Source: Peptostreptococcus canis
GTDB taxonomy: Bacteria > Bacillota > Clostridia > Peptostreptococcales > Peptostreptococcaceae
NCBI RefSeq assembly: GCF_014229965.1
Contig: NZ_JABGBW010000007.1
Span: 1-59,708, forward strand
DNA: 59,708 nucleotides
Direction: 5' to 3'
Positions 1 through 8,224 of the stretch are shown one piece after another. The notes under the pieces are model-generated. The model was not told the origin of the DNA and did no database searches. It worked only from the letters and a program-made list of their open reading frames with translations. The position numbers were made by a program, and so were the translations under genes. The first letter of the stretch is position 1. Each line of letters begins with the position of its first letter.

Positions 1-1
1 C

Positions 2-472
2 ACTAAAAAACAATTGGATAGAGGATATATCAAAGATTGCGGAAAACATAAATATGAAGATTTAATAGGTAAAAAAGTTGGAGAATTGAAAGTAATTTCA
101 TTTAATTATGAGTTAAAAAAATATTTATGTAAGTGTTCTTGCGGTAATGAAACATATGTTACGAGAAGCAATTTACTAAGTAATCATACTCAAAGTTGCG
201 GACATTTAAAAAATGATAGGATTTTAGAATATGTTGACGGAACATTACCTTATAATTTAACATCAAAATTATCTAAAAATAATACAAGCGGTATTAAAGG
301 GGTAAGTAGAACCAGAAATAATAAATGGATTTCGTATATAACCCTTAGAAGAAAGAGGTATACATTAGGTATTTTTGATAAAAAGGAAGATGCGGTATTT
401 GCCAGAGAGAAAGCAGAGAAAGAGAAGTTTGAACCAATAATAAAAAAATCATTGGAAATAAAAAAAACATAA
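2..472 (+). CDS. AP2-domain DNA-binding protein, 5' end cut by window edge
   Basis: The reading frame is open from the first bases of the window, so the true start lies outside; the first TTG at 14 is probably internal. The protein has a Cys-containing segment (CKCSCGNETYV ... SCGH), typical of phage and homing-type AP2 proteins, followed by an AP2-like domain (SGIKGVSRTRNNKWISYI ... LGIFDKKEDAVFAREKAE) that should bind DNA. Family knowledge: such proteins are frequent in phages and mobile elements, often linked to homing endonucleases. No nuclease motif is visible in the part present. It may be a remnant or the tail of another element; its partners lie off the left edge. Confidence 0.7.
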   Translation, partial: TKKQLDRGYIKDCGKHKYEDLIGKKVGELKVISFNYELKKYLCKCSCGNETYVTRSNLLSNHTQSCGHLKNDRILEYVDGTLPYNLTSKLSKNNTSGIKGVSRTRNNKWISYITLRRKRYTLGIFDKKEDAVFAREKAEKEKFEPIIKKSLEIKKT

Positions 473-490
473 TATAATTTAATTATGTTT
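465..490 (+). terminator. Hairpin terminator overlapping the AP2 gene stop
   Basis: Arms AAACATAAT (465-473) and ATTATGTTT (482-490) form a 9-bp stem that includes the stop codon and is followed by T-rich sequence. Confidence 0.5.
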
Positions 491-718
491 TTGCTGAATT
501 TTGTCTTTTCATGATAGAAAATATATGATTTTAAAAGTGAGGATTTTTAAAGAATTTAGTGACTCTTTTATATTTTGTATTATTATAAACTATTGTGTAT
601 GATATAGTTATAGTATATGTAGCAAAAATAAAAATAGAGAATGAAAATATTATGTGTATCAAATTGAAGGTTATCGTGAAAGCAGAAAAGTTAAGTATCT
701 ATTTATTTTTGTAACATA

Positions 719-727
719 TGCTATAAT
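719..727 (+). promoter_or_regulatory. Extended -10 promoter candidate for tcdA
   Basis: TGcTATAAT reads as an extended -10 element; no good -35 hexamer is seen at the usual distance. The gap 473-846 otherwise holds only AT-rich sequence with no supported gene. Confidence 0.4.
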
Positions 728-846
728 ACGTTTATAATAATATGTAATTTAAAATCAATATTGTGAAAATTATAAATTTAAGGATTAATGTAAAAAAAAT
801 TCATGTATTACAATTCATATATACATACAAAAATTTTGGAGGAATG

Positions 847-1554
847 ATGTTATCAAATTTTAAACAAAGAACAGAAATTATTATAGGAAAGAAAGGAATA
901 GATAAGTTAAATAATGCAAAAGTAATTGTTTTTGGAGTAGGTGGAGTAGGTGGATTTGCAGTTGAAGGACTGGTAAGGGCAGGAATAGGAAATATAACTG
1001 TTGTTGACTTTGATATAGTAGATGAAACTAATATAAACAGGCAAATAATAGCCCTCCATTCTACAATAGGAATGGATAAGGTTGAATTGATAAAAAATAG
1101 AGCATTGGATATAAATCCAAATTTAAAAATAACGGCTTATAAAATGCTTTATGATGAAACAACATCAGATTTTCTTTTAAACGAAGATTATGATTTTGTA
1201 GTTGATGCAATCGATATGGTAAAATCAAAACTACATTTAATAAAAGCCTGTAATCAGAGGGGATTAAAGATAATAAGTTCAATGGGAATGGGGAATAAAC
1301 TCAATCCCGCACTGATTGAGATAGATGATATAAGTAAAACTGAAATGTGTCCATTGGCAAAAATAGTGAGACGGGAAGTTAGAAAAATGGGAATAAAGAA
1401 GTTGAAAGTTGTATACTCCAAAGAAAAACCTTCAACTGTAGCTACAATGGAAACGGACAAAAGTATTAAAAAAGTGAATGGCAGTACATCATTCGTACCT
1501 TCAAGTGCAGGACTGTTAATAGCATCGTATATAGTAAATGAATTAATCAAATAG
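847..1554 (+). CDS. tcdA: tRNA threonylcarbamoyladenosine dehydratase
   Basis: E1/ThiF-like ATP-dependent enzyme that cyclises t6A37 in ANN-decoding tRNAs to ct6A. About 235 residues, normal for the family. Visible are the Rossmann nucleotide-binding loop GVGGVGG near residue 31, the VDFDIVDETNINRQ segment that binds ATP and Mg, VDAIDMVKSK, and a conserved Cys in the MCPLAKIVRREVRK stretch. The frame is open upstream to a GTG at 763, but GGAGG at 838-842 supports initiation at the ATG at 847 (ATG 844 is one codon earlier and very close to the RBS). It stands alone between intergenic regions. Function assigned from family resemblance. Confidence 0.9.
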   Translation: MLSNFKQRTEIIIGKKGIDKLNNAKVIVFGVGGVGGFAVEGLVRAGIGNITVVDFDIVDETNINRQIIALHSTIGMDKVELIKNRALDINPNLKITAYKMLYDETTSDFLLNEDYDFVVDAIDMVKSKLHLIKACNQRGLKIISSMGMGNKLNPALIEIDDISKTEMCPLAKIVRREVRKMGIKKLKVVYSKEKPSTVATMETDKSIKKVNGSTSFVPSSAGLLIASYIVNELIK

Positions 1555-1637
1555 CGTATAAATAGGTATTTATAGCTGTACTTAAATAAAATTAAGCGTA
1601 TAACTTAAATAGCTTGGATTCAAAAATCGAAAACTAT

Positions 1638-2576
1638 TTATTCGTAAGTATATGGCTTTGATGTATATATTTTTGATTTATCAAAGTAGAATGTCATAGT
1701 GCCATTTATGTCGGTTCTATATATTTTACTTTGATGAATTTTAAGAGTACTTAAAACTTCTTTATGTGGATGACCATATGAATTTTTATATCCACATGAT
1801 ATAGTTGAGATTTTTGGTGAAATTTCAGAAATGAATTTATCGCAACTTGAAGTTTTACTACCATGATGCCCGACTTTTAGAAATTCACATCTTGGAAGTT
1901 TATATTGAATCATTATTTCATTTTCTATTTCTGAATCAGCGTCTCCGGTAAACATATAATATTTTGAGTCGTTATCCATTAAAAATACTATTGAATTTTG
2001 GTTTGCTTCATCATATATTTTTCCAGGAGATAATATATATATTTTAGTTTTTTTTCCAAGGTTTATAACGTCTCCGGAAGAAACTTTTTTAATGGCGATA
2101 TTTTTTTCGTTGCATACTTGAAATATTTCCATTAACTCATCTGTATTTTTTTTATCGTCAGGCAGAAGTACTTCGCCTACATCAAATTTTTTTGTTACTT
2201 TATCTATTCCGCCAATATGATCCGAATCATAATGTGTACCAATAATATAGTCTATTTTTTTAAGATTGCTTTTTTTAAGTTCTCTTATTACATTTCTGGA
2301 ATACTCTTCCTCGCCGGCATCTATTAGCATGCTTTTGCCATCAGGAGAAATGATTAATGAAGAATCCCCTTGCTCCACGTCTATAATATGTATTTCTAAT
2401 AAAGTTTTTTTTTCGCAAGATGTGACAGTGATTACAGTTATACTAAGAAAAAATATTAATATTACATATAGAAATTTTTTAAGATTATTGCTAAAGGTAG
2501 AAACTTTATTCAATCTTGAAGTTCTATCATATGAAATGTATCTATTTTTTGTTGTAATTTTATTGTTAATTATCAT
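1638..2576 (-). CDS. Exported metallo-beta-lactamase-fold hydrolase, ComEC C-domain type
   Basis: About 312 residues. An N-terminal hydrophobic stretch (residues 34-53) ends in VTSC54, which resembles a lipobox, so the protein is probably membrane-anchored outside the cell. The hydrolase domain begins IHIIDVEQGDSSLI and contains the metal-binding signature THYDSDHIGG, then FTGDAD and VGHHGS, the pattern of the ComEC/Rec2 hydrolase domain. In this window the ComEC channel gene (5171-6451) lacks just this domain, so the two may act together; that is inference. Related stand-alone proteins are common in Clostridia and have no settled substrate. A GGTGGGT ribosome binding site precedes the ATG. 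It points away from tcdA and from the downstream genes. Confidence 0.8.
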   Translation of the reverse strand: MIINNKITTKNRYISYDRTSRLNKVSTFSNNLKKFLYVILIFFLSITVITVTSCEKKTLLEIHIIDVEQGDSSLIISPDGKSMLIDAGEEEYSRNVIRELKKSNLKKIDYIIGTHYDSDHIGGIDKVTKKFDVGEVLLPDDKKNTDELMEIFQVCNEKNIAIKKVSSGDVINLGKKTKIYILSPGKIYDEANQNSIVFLMDNDSKYYMFTGDADSEIENEIMIQYKLPRCEFLKVGHHGSKTSSCDKFISEISPKISTISCGYKNSYGHPHKEVLSTLKIHQSKIYRTDINGTMTFYFDKSKIYTSKPYTYE

Positions 2577-2734
2577 ATTTATTACCCACCATATCTATTA
2601 AATATTTTATTGATTATTTTTATTTAATCTTTAGTTTGTATAAAGTTTTCAAATAGAATTTAATTTGTAACTTTTTAGTTTACGATTTAAAGTTAAGGGT
2701 ATAATGAGTGTAGAGAGTATAGTAAACTGTGTAT

Positions 2735-2776
2735 AAACATATAGGAGTTTTATAAAAAAAATAAAACTATATGTTT
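2735..2776. repeat. Long inverted repeat in a gene-free gap
   Basis: Left arm 2735-2753 and right arm 2761-2776 pair over 16 bp (AAACATATAG and TTTTAT with their complements) with a three-base bulge GAG and an A7 loop. The 331-base gap 2577-2907 separates divergent genes; TATAAT at 2700-2705 is a possible -10. The hairpin may be a leader structure of the DUF2156 gene or a terminator. Confidence 0.5.
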
Positions 2777-2907
2777 GAAATAATTATTTTGAAAATAGTT
2801 TAGAAAAGATTAAGTATAAAGGTGTACTCTAAGTATTGTAAATAGAAGATAATCAGAGAGTTTAATATATAGAATATATGAGATACACTAAAAAGGGAGT
2901 TGTTATT

Positions 2908-3813
2908 ATGGATTTTAAAGAAATAAATATAGATGCAAAGGAGATACTCGATAAATATTTTGAAATGGTTGAATATGAAGCCTGCGAATACTGTTTTAAT
3001 ACATTATTTATGTGGCAGCATGCCTATAAAACATGTTATCATATAGGGGATGGATTTGCAGTTTTGGTTGGTGAACATGATGGGGAATTATTCTCTATTC
3101 TTCCACTTGCACCAAAGGAAAAAATACCGGAAGCCATTCAAGCAGCTATAGACTGGTTTGATGCTGATAAAAGCAAGGTATATTTTAGAGGAATCGATTC
3201 AAATGTCGTTGGAATGTTAAAAGAAATATATCCTGATAAATTCAGCTATATTGAAGAAAGAGATATATTTGACTATGTCTATGATGCTGAAAAAATGAGG
3301 ACTTTAAAAGGTCGAAAATTGAGTTCAAAGAGAAATCATATTAATTCTTTTCTTAGGGATTATGAAGGAAGAATTGAAAAAAGATTGCTTACAAAAGAAG
3401 ATTTTCCACAATGTTTTGAATTGATGGATACTTGGAATGATTCCAAAAATGGAAACGATGAATTTGAAAGCAGTAAAGATGATGAATATATTGGAATTAA
3501 AAAACTTTTTGATAATTACGATATATTAAGTGATAAATTAAAAGTATATGGTGTATTTTTAGATGGAAAACTGGAAGCATTTAGTATGGGGGAAAAGATA
3601 AATGATAATATGGCATTGGTTCATATTGAAAAGGCGAATCCACAGATAAGAGGTTTGTATCCTTTTATTACTAAATCTTTTCTTGTAGATGAGTTTCCGG
3701 ATGTTGAATGGGTAAACAGAGAGGAAGATATGGGAGTTGAAGGACTTAGAAAGGCCAAGCTATCGTATTATCCTGAGAGATTTGTTGAGAAGTTCACAGT
3801 TAGAGAAGTTTAA
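2908..3813 (+). CDS. DUF2156 protein (GNAT-fold, LPG-synthase C-terminal-like)
   Basis: About 301 residues resembling the DUF2156 family, whose relatives include the C-terminal aminoacyl-transferase domain of lysyl-phosphatidylglycerol synthases. No membrane segments are seen, so it is a soluble stand-alone form. Features include the opening tract with EACEYCFNTLFMWQ, a basic RKLSSKRNHINSF stretch and the C-terminal VNREEDMGVEGLRKAKLSYYPERFVEKF block typical of the family. Start taken at ATG 2908 behind AAAAGGGAG, although the frame is open to 2878. The next gene starts 16 bases after its stop and is also acetyltransferase-like, so they are probably co-transcribed. Substrate unknown. Confidence 0.8.
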   Translation: MDFKEINIDAKEILDKYFEMVEYEACEYCFNTLFMWQHAYKTCYHIGDGFAVLVGEHDGELFSILPLAPKEKIPEAIQAAIDWFDADKSKVYFRGIDSNVVGMLKEIYPDKFSYIEERDIFDYVYDAEKMRTLKGRKLSSKRNHINSFLRDYEGRIEKRLLTKEDFPQCFELMDTWNDSKNGNDEFESSKDDEYIGIKKLFDNYDILSDKLKVYGVFLDGKLEAFSMGEKINDNMALVHIEKANPQIRGLYPFITKSFLVDEFPDVEWVNREEDMGVEGLRKAKLSYYPERFVEKFTVREV

Positions 3814-3829
3814 AGACTTGAGGTGTATT

Positions 3830-4993
3830 ATGGATATAAGAATTTGTAAATTGAATGAAAAAAATCAGATAAGAAAGATTTGGGAATATTGTTTCAACGA
3901 TAGTCCTGGGTATGTTGATTTTTATTTTGAGAATAAATTCGATTATAATAATACTATGGTTTTAGATTTAGATGGCAACATCATATCATCAATTCATTTG
4001 AATCAGCATACACTTAGAATAAATTCAAAAAAATTTGATGTATCGTATGTCGTTGGAGTATCAACCCTGCCAGAAGCAAGAGGAATGGGGATGATGGATG
4101 ATTTAATGAAAAAATCTATCCTTGAAATGAAAAATAGGGGACAGATGATATCAATTTTAATGCCGATAGATTTCAGATTATATAGAAAATACGGATATAC
4201 AAATTGCTATAATATTTTAGTTCAGTCGATAAATATATTTGATTTAAAAAAATTTAAAATCAATGGTACATTTAAGCCGGCTACAGAGAATTCTTTAGAG
4301 AATTTAGAAGAAATATATAGATGTCATACATCTAGATTAAATGGATATTCTGTAAGAGATACAAAATACTATAAAGATTTTATAAAAGAGATGTCTGTTG
4401 ATTCCGGATATTTGTATATCAATTATAGAGGTGACGAGCCTGTTGGATATATTTCGTATTCTATTGACGGAGAAAAATTTATTGTAAGAGAGTGTTATTA
4501 CAAAGATGTGATTTCATATAAGTCTATTCTGAAATATATTTTCAATCATAATACACAATGTAAATATGTAGAGATTTATTCTGATTTGGAAGATCCACTT
4601 ATTGACATGCTGGATAATCCAAAAGATTCAACTTTTTCTATCAAGCCGTTTATGATGGCTAGAATATTGGATTTTAAATCCTTTATAAATAGTCTCGAAC
4701 TGTTTTCTGATAGTTGTAAAGAGGTGAAAATAAAAGTGCATGATAATTATATAGATGATAATAATGGAAAATTCAGGTTATTTGCTGATAATAATTTATT
4801 AAAAATCAGTAAATTGGATGATAGTGAAGATTATGAGTTTGAATTTTCTATAGATGAACTTACTTCCATATTTATGGGATATTCTTCTATTGATAGTATA
4901 ATGATGATGAAAAATATCATGTCCGGCTATGAAAAATTAAGTGAATTAGTTAAAATAAACAGCAAAACTAATCATATAAACGAATATGTGTAA
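3830..4993 (+). CDS. Eis-like GNAT N-acetyltransferase
   Basis: About 387 residues: an N-terminal GNAT domain (VVGVSTLPEARGMGMMDDLMKKS is the acetyl-CoA pyrophosphate loop, followed by LMPIDFRLYRKYGYTNCY), a second GNAT-like half, and a C-terminal sterol-carrier-like segment. This is the architecture of the Eis/enhanced intracellular survival family, which acetylates amines including aminoglycosides and protein lysines in some bacteria. Substrate here is unknown. The ATG at 3830 follows GAGGTG; the frame upstream overlaps the preceding gene and is not likely coding. Probable operon with the DUF2156 gene. Confidence 0.85.
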   Translation: MDIRICKLNEKNQIRKIWEYCFNDSPGYVDFYFENKFDYNNTMVLDLDGNIISSIHLNQHTLRINSKKFDVSYVVGVSTLPEARGMGMMDDLMKKSILEMKNRGQMISILMPIDFRLYRKYGYTNCYNILVQSINIFDLKKFKINGTFKPATENSLENLEEIYRCHTSRLNGYSVRDTKYYKDFIKEMSVDSGYLYINYRGDEPVGYISYSIDGEKFIVRECYYKDVISYKSILKYIFNHNTQCKYVEIYSDLEDPLIDMLDNPKDSTFSIKPFMMARILDFKSFINSLELFSDSCKEVKIKVHDNYIDDNNGKFRLFADNNLLKISKLDDSEDYEFEFSIDELTSIFMGYSSIDSIMMMKNIMSGYEKLSELVKINSKTNHINEYV

Positions 4994-5098
4994 ACTAGAA
5001 ATTATTGCATAATTAGTATCAATGTGCATATATAATTAAATATAATCGATTTCAATAAGTGTGTATAAACACATAAACTAATTAAAATTCCAATTAGT

Positions 5099-5130
5099 CG
5101 CCCTGATTTTAAAGGGTGATTTTTTATTTT
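5099..5130 (+). terminator. Rho-independent terminator after the acetyltransferase gene
   Basis: CGCCCT (5099-5104) pairs with AGGGTG (5113-5118, one G-U pair) around an 8-base loop, followed by a long T-rich run. Confidence 0.75.
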
Positions 5131-5170
5131 TTGACTATATTATTTTAGAATGATATATAGAGGTATATTT

Positions 5171-6451
5171 ATGAGACGATTTGGAATTTTTTTATTGGCA
5201 ATAACAATTGTTTTTTCAATATACAAAACAAAAAATAATGAATATGATGAATATAGTTTAGAGAATAGTACCGTAGAAGGAATAGTGAGCAATAAGATTG
5301 AGAAAAAGAAGAGTATTGAATACTATATTGGCAATACTCTTGTGGTAGATTTAGGTAAAAAAAATAAAAAAATTGAAATAGGGGATAAGGTCGAGATATA
5401 TGGAAAAAGTCAGAATCTCAATCATTTATTTTTACATGGTTTTGATTATGGTACTTATTTAAGAAGTAAAGGGATAGATAGAAGCATAGTAATTTCAAAC
5501 TATAAAGTGAATGGAAGTGATAATTTCTACTATAACTTAGGTAGTCTAAAAAAATATATTATAAAGTCGAATAGAATGATATATAAAGAAAATTCTGATT
5601 TACTAAATGCCATTTTAGTGGGTGATAAAACTGGTATCGATAATGAATATAGATATTTGTTTTTGGATTCCGGCACAAGCCATATAATGGCGATTTCCGG
5701 ACTTCATATAGGCATCATAATAGGTATTTTAACACTTGTTTTTGGAAGAATTAATACCTTTAAAAAACTTGCTTTAATTTCTTCTGTTTTATATATGTAC
5801 AATTTATTAGTTGGAGGAGGATGCTCAATCACCAGGGCTATTATTTTATATGTAATAGTTTGTTTTTGTTCTTTATTAGATAAGAGAGTAGATATAATAA
5901 ACATTTTATCAATAATGGCTAGTATAATACTGTTAGGAAATCCCTATGTTATATATAATATTTCTTTTCAGCTCAGCTATTTATCAATGATTTCCATTGT
6001 TATTTTTATGAAATATATAGATAAATATATGTATTCAAAAATAATATCAGGAACCATTGCATCGAGCATTTTAACGGGACCGATTATTCTATATTACTTC
6101 AATTCCTATTCATTAGTGTCTATAATGGGGAATTTAGTTATGATTCCTATTATTGGTTTGATTATTATTTTAGATGTATTTTCTTTATTATTGTTTTATT
6201 TGTGGGAAGAAATTGGAATAATAATCGCGAAGATAAATTCAGAGATTATAAATACAAGTTTATATTTACTATCGAAAATAGGGAATGATGGTGCTAATAC
6301 AATTGAGTTTAAAAATATAGATTTAAAAGTTTTATTAATATATTACCTGTTTATATTCTCTTTAGTTAAGTATTTAGAGATAAAATATATCAATAAAAAT
6401 AAATTTCTTGGGAAAAAGGTTAATTCTTTAGAAAAGCTATCAAAGATGTGA
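5171..6451 (+). CDS. comEC: ComEC/Rec2 family channel protein without hydrolase domain
   Basis: About 426 residues. An N-terminal hydrophobic anchor is followed by an extracellular OB-like (DUF4131-type) domain, then the multi-helix competence domain with the family motif LDSGTSHIMAISGLHIGIIIGIL. Canonical ComEC, which carries single-stranded DNA across the membrane in transformation, is about 750 residues and ends in a metallo-beta-lactamase domain; here the protein stops after the membrane region. A separate exported hydrolase of the right type lies at 1638-2576. The downstream neighbour holA is the usual Firmicutes partner, supporting orthology. ATG 5171 is chosen because AGAGG precedes it; an earlier in-frame ATG at 5150 lacks an RBS. 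Confidence 0.85.
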   Translation: MRRFGIFLLAITIVFSIYKTKNNEYDEYSLENSTVEGIVSNKIEKKKSIEYYIGNTLVVDLGKKNKKIEIGDKVEIYGKSQNLNHLFLHGFDYGTYLRSKGIDRSIVISNYKVNGSDNFYYNLGSLKKYIIKSNRMIYKENSDLLNAILVGDKTGIDNEYRYLFLDSGTSHIMAISGLHIGIIIGILTLVFGRINTFKKLALISSVLYMYNLLVGGGCSITRAIILYVIVCFCSLLDKRVDIINILSIMASIILLGNPYVIYNISFQLSYLSMISIVIFMKYIDKYMYSKIISGTIASSILTGPIILYYFNSYSLVSIMGNLVMIPIIGLIIILDVFSLLLFYLWEEIGIIIAKINSEIINTSLYLLSKIGNDGANTIEFKNIDLKVLLIYYLFIFSLVKYLEIKYINKNKFLGKKVNSLEKLSKM

Positions 6452-6513
6452 TATAATATATCTTGCACTGAAATTGCTTTTGAGTAATTAGGTGACTTAG
6501 CCTGGAGGTAGTT

Positions 6514-7545
6514 ATGGAAAGAAATAAATTGATAGAACAACTTGAAGAGGAAAAATATCAAAATTTATATTTTATTTTTGGTAGAGAGGCATACCTTATT
6601 GAGGAAGTTCAAGAATTATTTAAAAAAATAGTAAACACCGATATGGCAGATTTCAATTTGTCTGTGCTTGATGGAAAAGAAACTAATATTGAACAACTTA
6701 TATCTTCAGTTGAGACTTTACCTTTTATGGCTGAGAAGAGAGTATTAATTATAAAAGATTTTGAGCTATTTAAAGGAAAAAGAAAAAACTTTTCTGAAGA
6801 AGATGAAAAAATTCTTGTTTCATTGATAGAAAATATACCGGAAACTACCATTTTGGTATTTATTTCTTATGGTGAAGTTGATAAAAAAAGAAAAATCTAT
6901 AAAGTCGTAGAGAAAAATGGCATAATATGTGAAATGAAAAAAATGGAAGATATTTCGCTATTAAATTGGTGTAAAGAAGAATTCATAAGCCAAAATATAC
7001 AAATTACTAACTCAGTTGTTACATATTTTATTGAGATGACAGGGTATAGAGATAGAAATTCTGATATGACTTTGTCTGATATGAAAAATGAGATTAGAAA
7101 ATTATCATCATATATAGGGAGTAATGGTATTTTAGATAAAAATGTTGTAGATGAACTACTTAAATCCAAGTCAGAAAATGATATTTTTCAACTTATTGAT
7201 TTAATTGGAAATAAGAATTCAGCAAGATCTGTAAAAGTATTGAATGATATGCTTGATAATGGAGAATCTGTACTAGGAGTATTTGCGATGTTGTCAAAAC
7301 AATTTAGTCAAATAATTCAAGTTAAGACATTGCAGGAGAAAAAAATGCCTCAAAATATCATTAAAGATACATTACAGCTACATCCATATGCAATGAATAA
7401 ATTAATGAGACAATCCAGAAATTTTAGTGATGAGATATTAATTGACATAATTAATTATATAATGGAATCAGATTTTAAAATTAAGCAAGGAAAAATGGAT
7501 GATAGAATAGCAGCGGAAATTTTTATAGCTAAATATTGTAGATAA
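6514..7545 (+). CDS. holA: DNA polymerase III subunit delta
   Basis: 343 residues, standard length. The delta subunit belongs to the clamp-loader complex and opens the beta sliding clamp at replication forks. The family pattern is visible: YFIFGREAYLIEE near the N-terminus, FMAEKRVLIIKDFELF, a middle AAA+-like region without a functional Walker A, and the C-terminal helical domain with DIFQLIDLIGNKNSARSVKVLNDML. The ATG follows TGGAGG at a normal distance. It lies between comEC and rpsT as in many Firmicutes. Confidence 0.93.
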   Translation: MERNKLIEQLEEEKYQNLYFIFGREAYLIEEVQELFKKIVNTDMADFNLSVLDGKETNIEQLISSVETLPFMAEKRVLIIKDFELFKGKRKNFSEEDEKILVSLIENIPETTILVFISYGEVDKKRKIYKVVEKNGIICEMKKMEDISLLNWCKEEFISQNIQITNSVVTYFIEMTGYRDRNSDMTLSDMKNEIRKLSSYIGSNGILDKNVVDELLKSKSENDIFQLIDLIGNKNSARSVKVLNDMLDNGESVLGVFAMLSKQFSQIIQVKTLQEKKMPQNIIKDTLQLHPYAMNKLMRQSRNFSDEILIDIINYIMESDFKIKQGKMDDRIAAEIFIAKYCR

Positions 7546-7617
7546 TTAGTATATTAATAAAATTAATATTAAAATAAAGTTGCTTTTCATATAATAAAGT
7601 CTGATATTATTTATTAT

Positions 7618-7671
7618 AATACTAGATAAAAAAAGAAATGGGAGAACCCATTTCTTTTTTTATCTAGTATT
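7618..7671. terminator. Bidirectional terminator between convergent holA and rpsT
   Basis: A perfect inverted repeat with 25-bp arms (7618-7642 and 7647-7671) around an AGAA loop. A-run and T-run inside the arms let it stop transcription from both sides, which fits its place between convergent genes. Confidence 0.9.
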
Positions 7672-7757
7672 TTCAAACGTTTGACACACGAGATAACAAT
7701 CTATCCGTAGCGTTGTCTAATATATAATACCCGTCGATATTATATTCTCACGCACAT

Positions 7758-8024
7758 TTAAGCGTTCATAGAGTTTAATCTGTTAGCTAGCTTAGATACC
7801 TTTCTATCAGCAGCATTTTTGTGAATAGTTCCTTTAGAAGCAACCTGGTATATTTTTTTCTGAGCTAACTGGAATTTTGCTGTAGCTTCTTCTTTATTTC
7901 CAGCTTCTACAGCTTCATCAAATCTTCTTATAGCAGTTTTTATCTGAGATTTTCTTACTCTATTTAAAGCAGTTTTCTTTTCAATAACACCGATTCTTTT
8001 CTTAGCAGACTTAATATTTGCCAT
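7758..8024 (-). CDS. rpsT: 30S ribosomal protein S20
   Basis: 88 residues, very basic, beginning MANIKSAKKRIGVIEKKTALN, which is characteristic of S20, a primary 16S rRNA-binding protein of the small subunit. A strong AAGGAGGTG ribosome binding site precedes the ATG. It is divergent from lepA and converges with holA, the usual Firmicutes arrangement. Confidence 0.97.
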   Translation of the reverse strand: MANIKSAKKRIGVIEKKTALNRVRKSQIKTAIRRFDEAVEAGNKEEATAKFQLAQKKIYQVASKGTIHKNAADRKVSKLANRLNSMNA

Positions 8025-8072
8025 TCAATTCACCTCCTTAGATATATTGTAAATTCATAATCAACATACATC

Positions 8073-8101
8073 ATTTTAACAGAACTATAAGTAAAAATCA
8101 A
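8073..8101 (-). promoter_or_regulatory. rpsT promoter
   Basis: On the minus strand TTGATT (8096-8101) and TAAAAT (8073-8078) are separated by 17 bases, about 50 bases ahead of the start codon. Confidence 0.65.
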
Positions 8102-8156
8102 GATAAAAGTTGATTTTTAAGAAAAAAAATACGATTTTTTATTTCTTTTATTTACG

Positions 8157-8184
8157 TTGACTTAAAATTAAAGTAAAATATAGA
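8157..8184 (+). promoter_or_regulatory. lepA promoter candidate
   Basis: TTGACT (8157-8162), 16-base spacer, TATAGA (8179-8184), about 40 bases before the lepA start. Confidence 0.5.
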
Positions 8185-8224
8185 GTGATAGATTATGTAA
8201 ATTTTTTAAAAGGAGGATCTTTTA

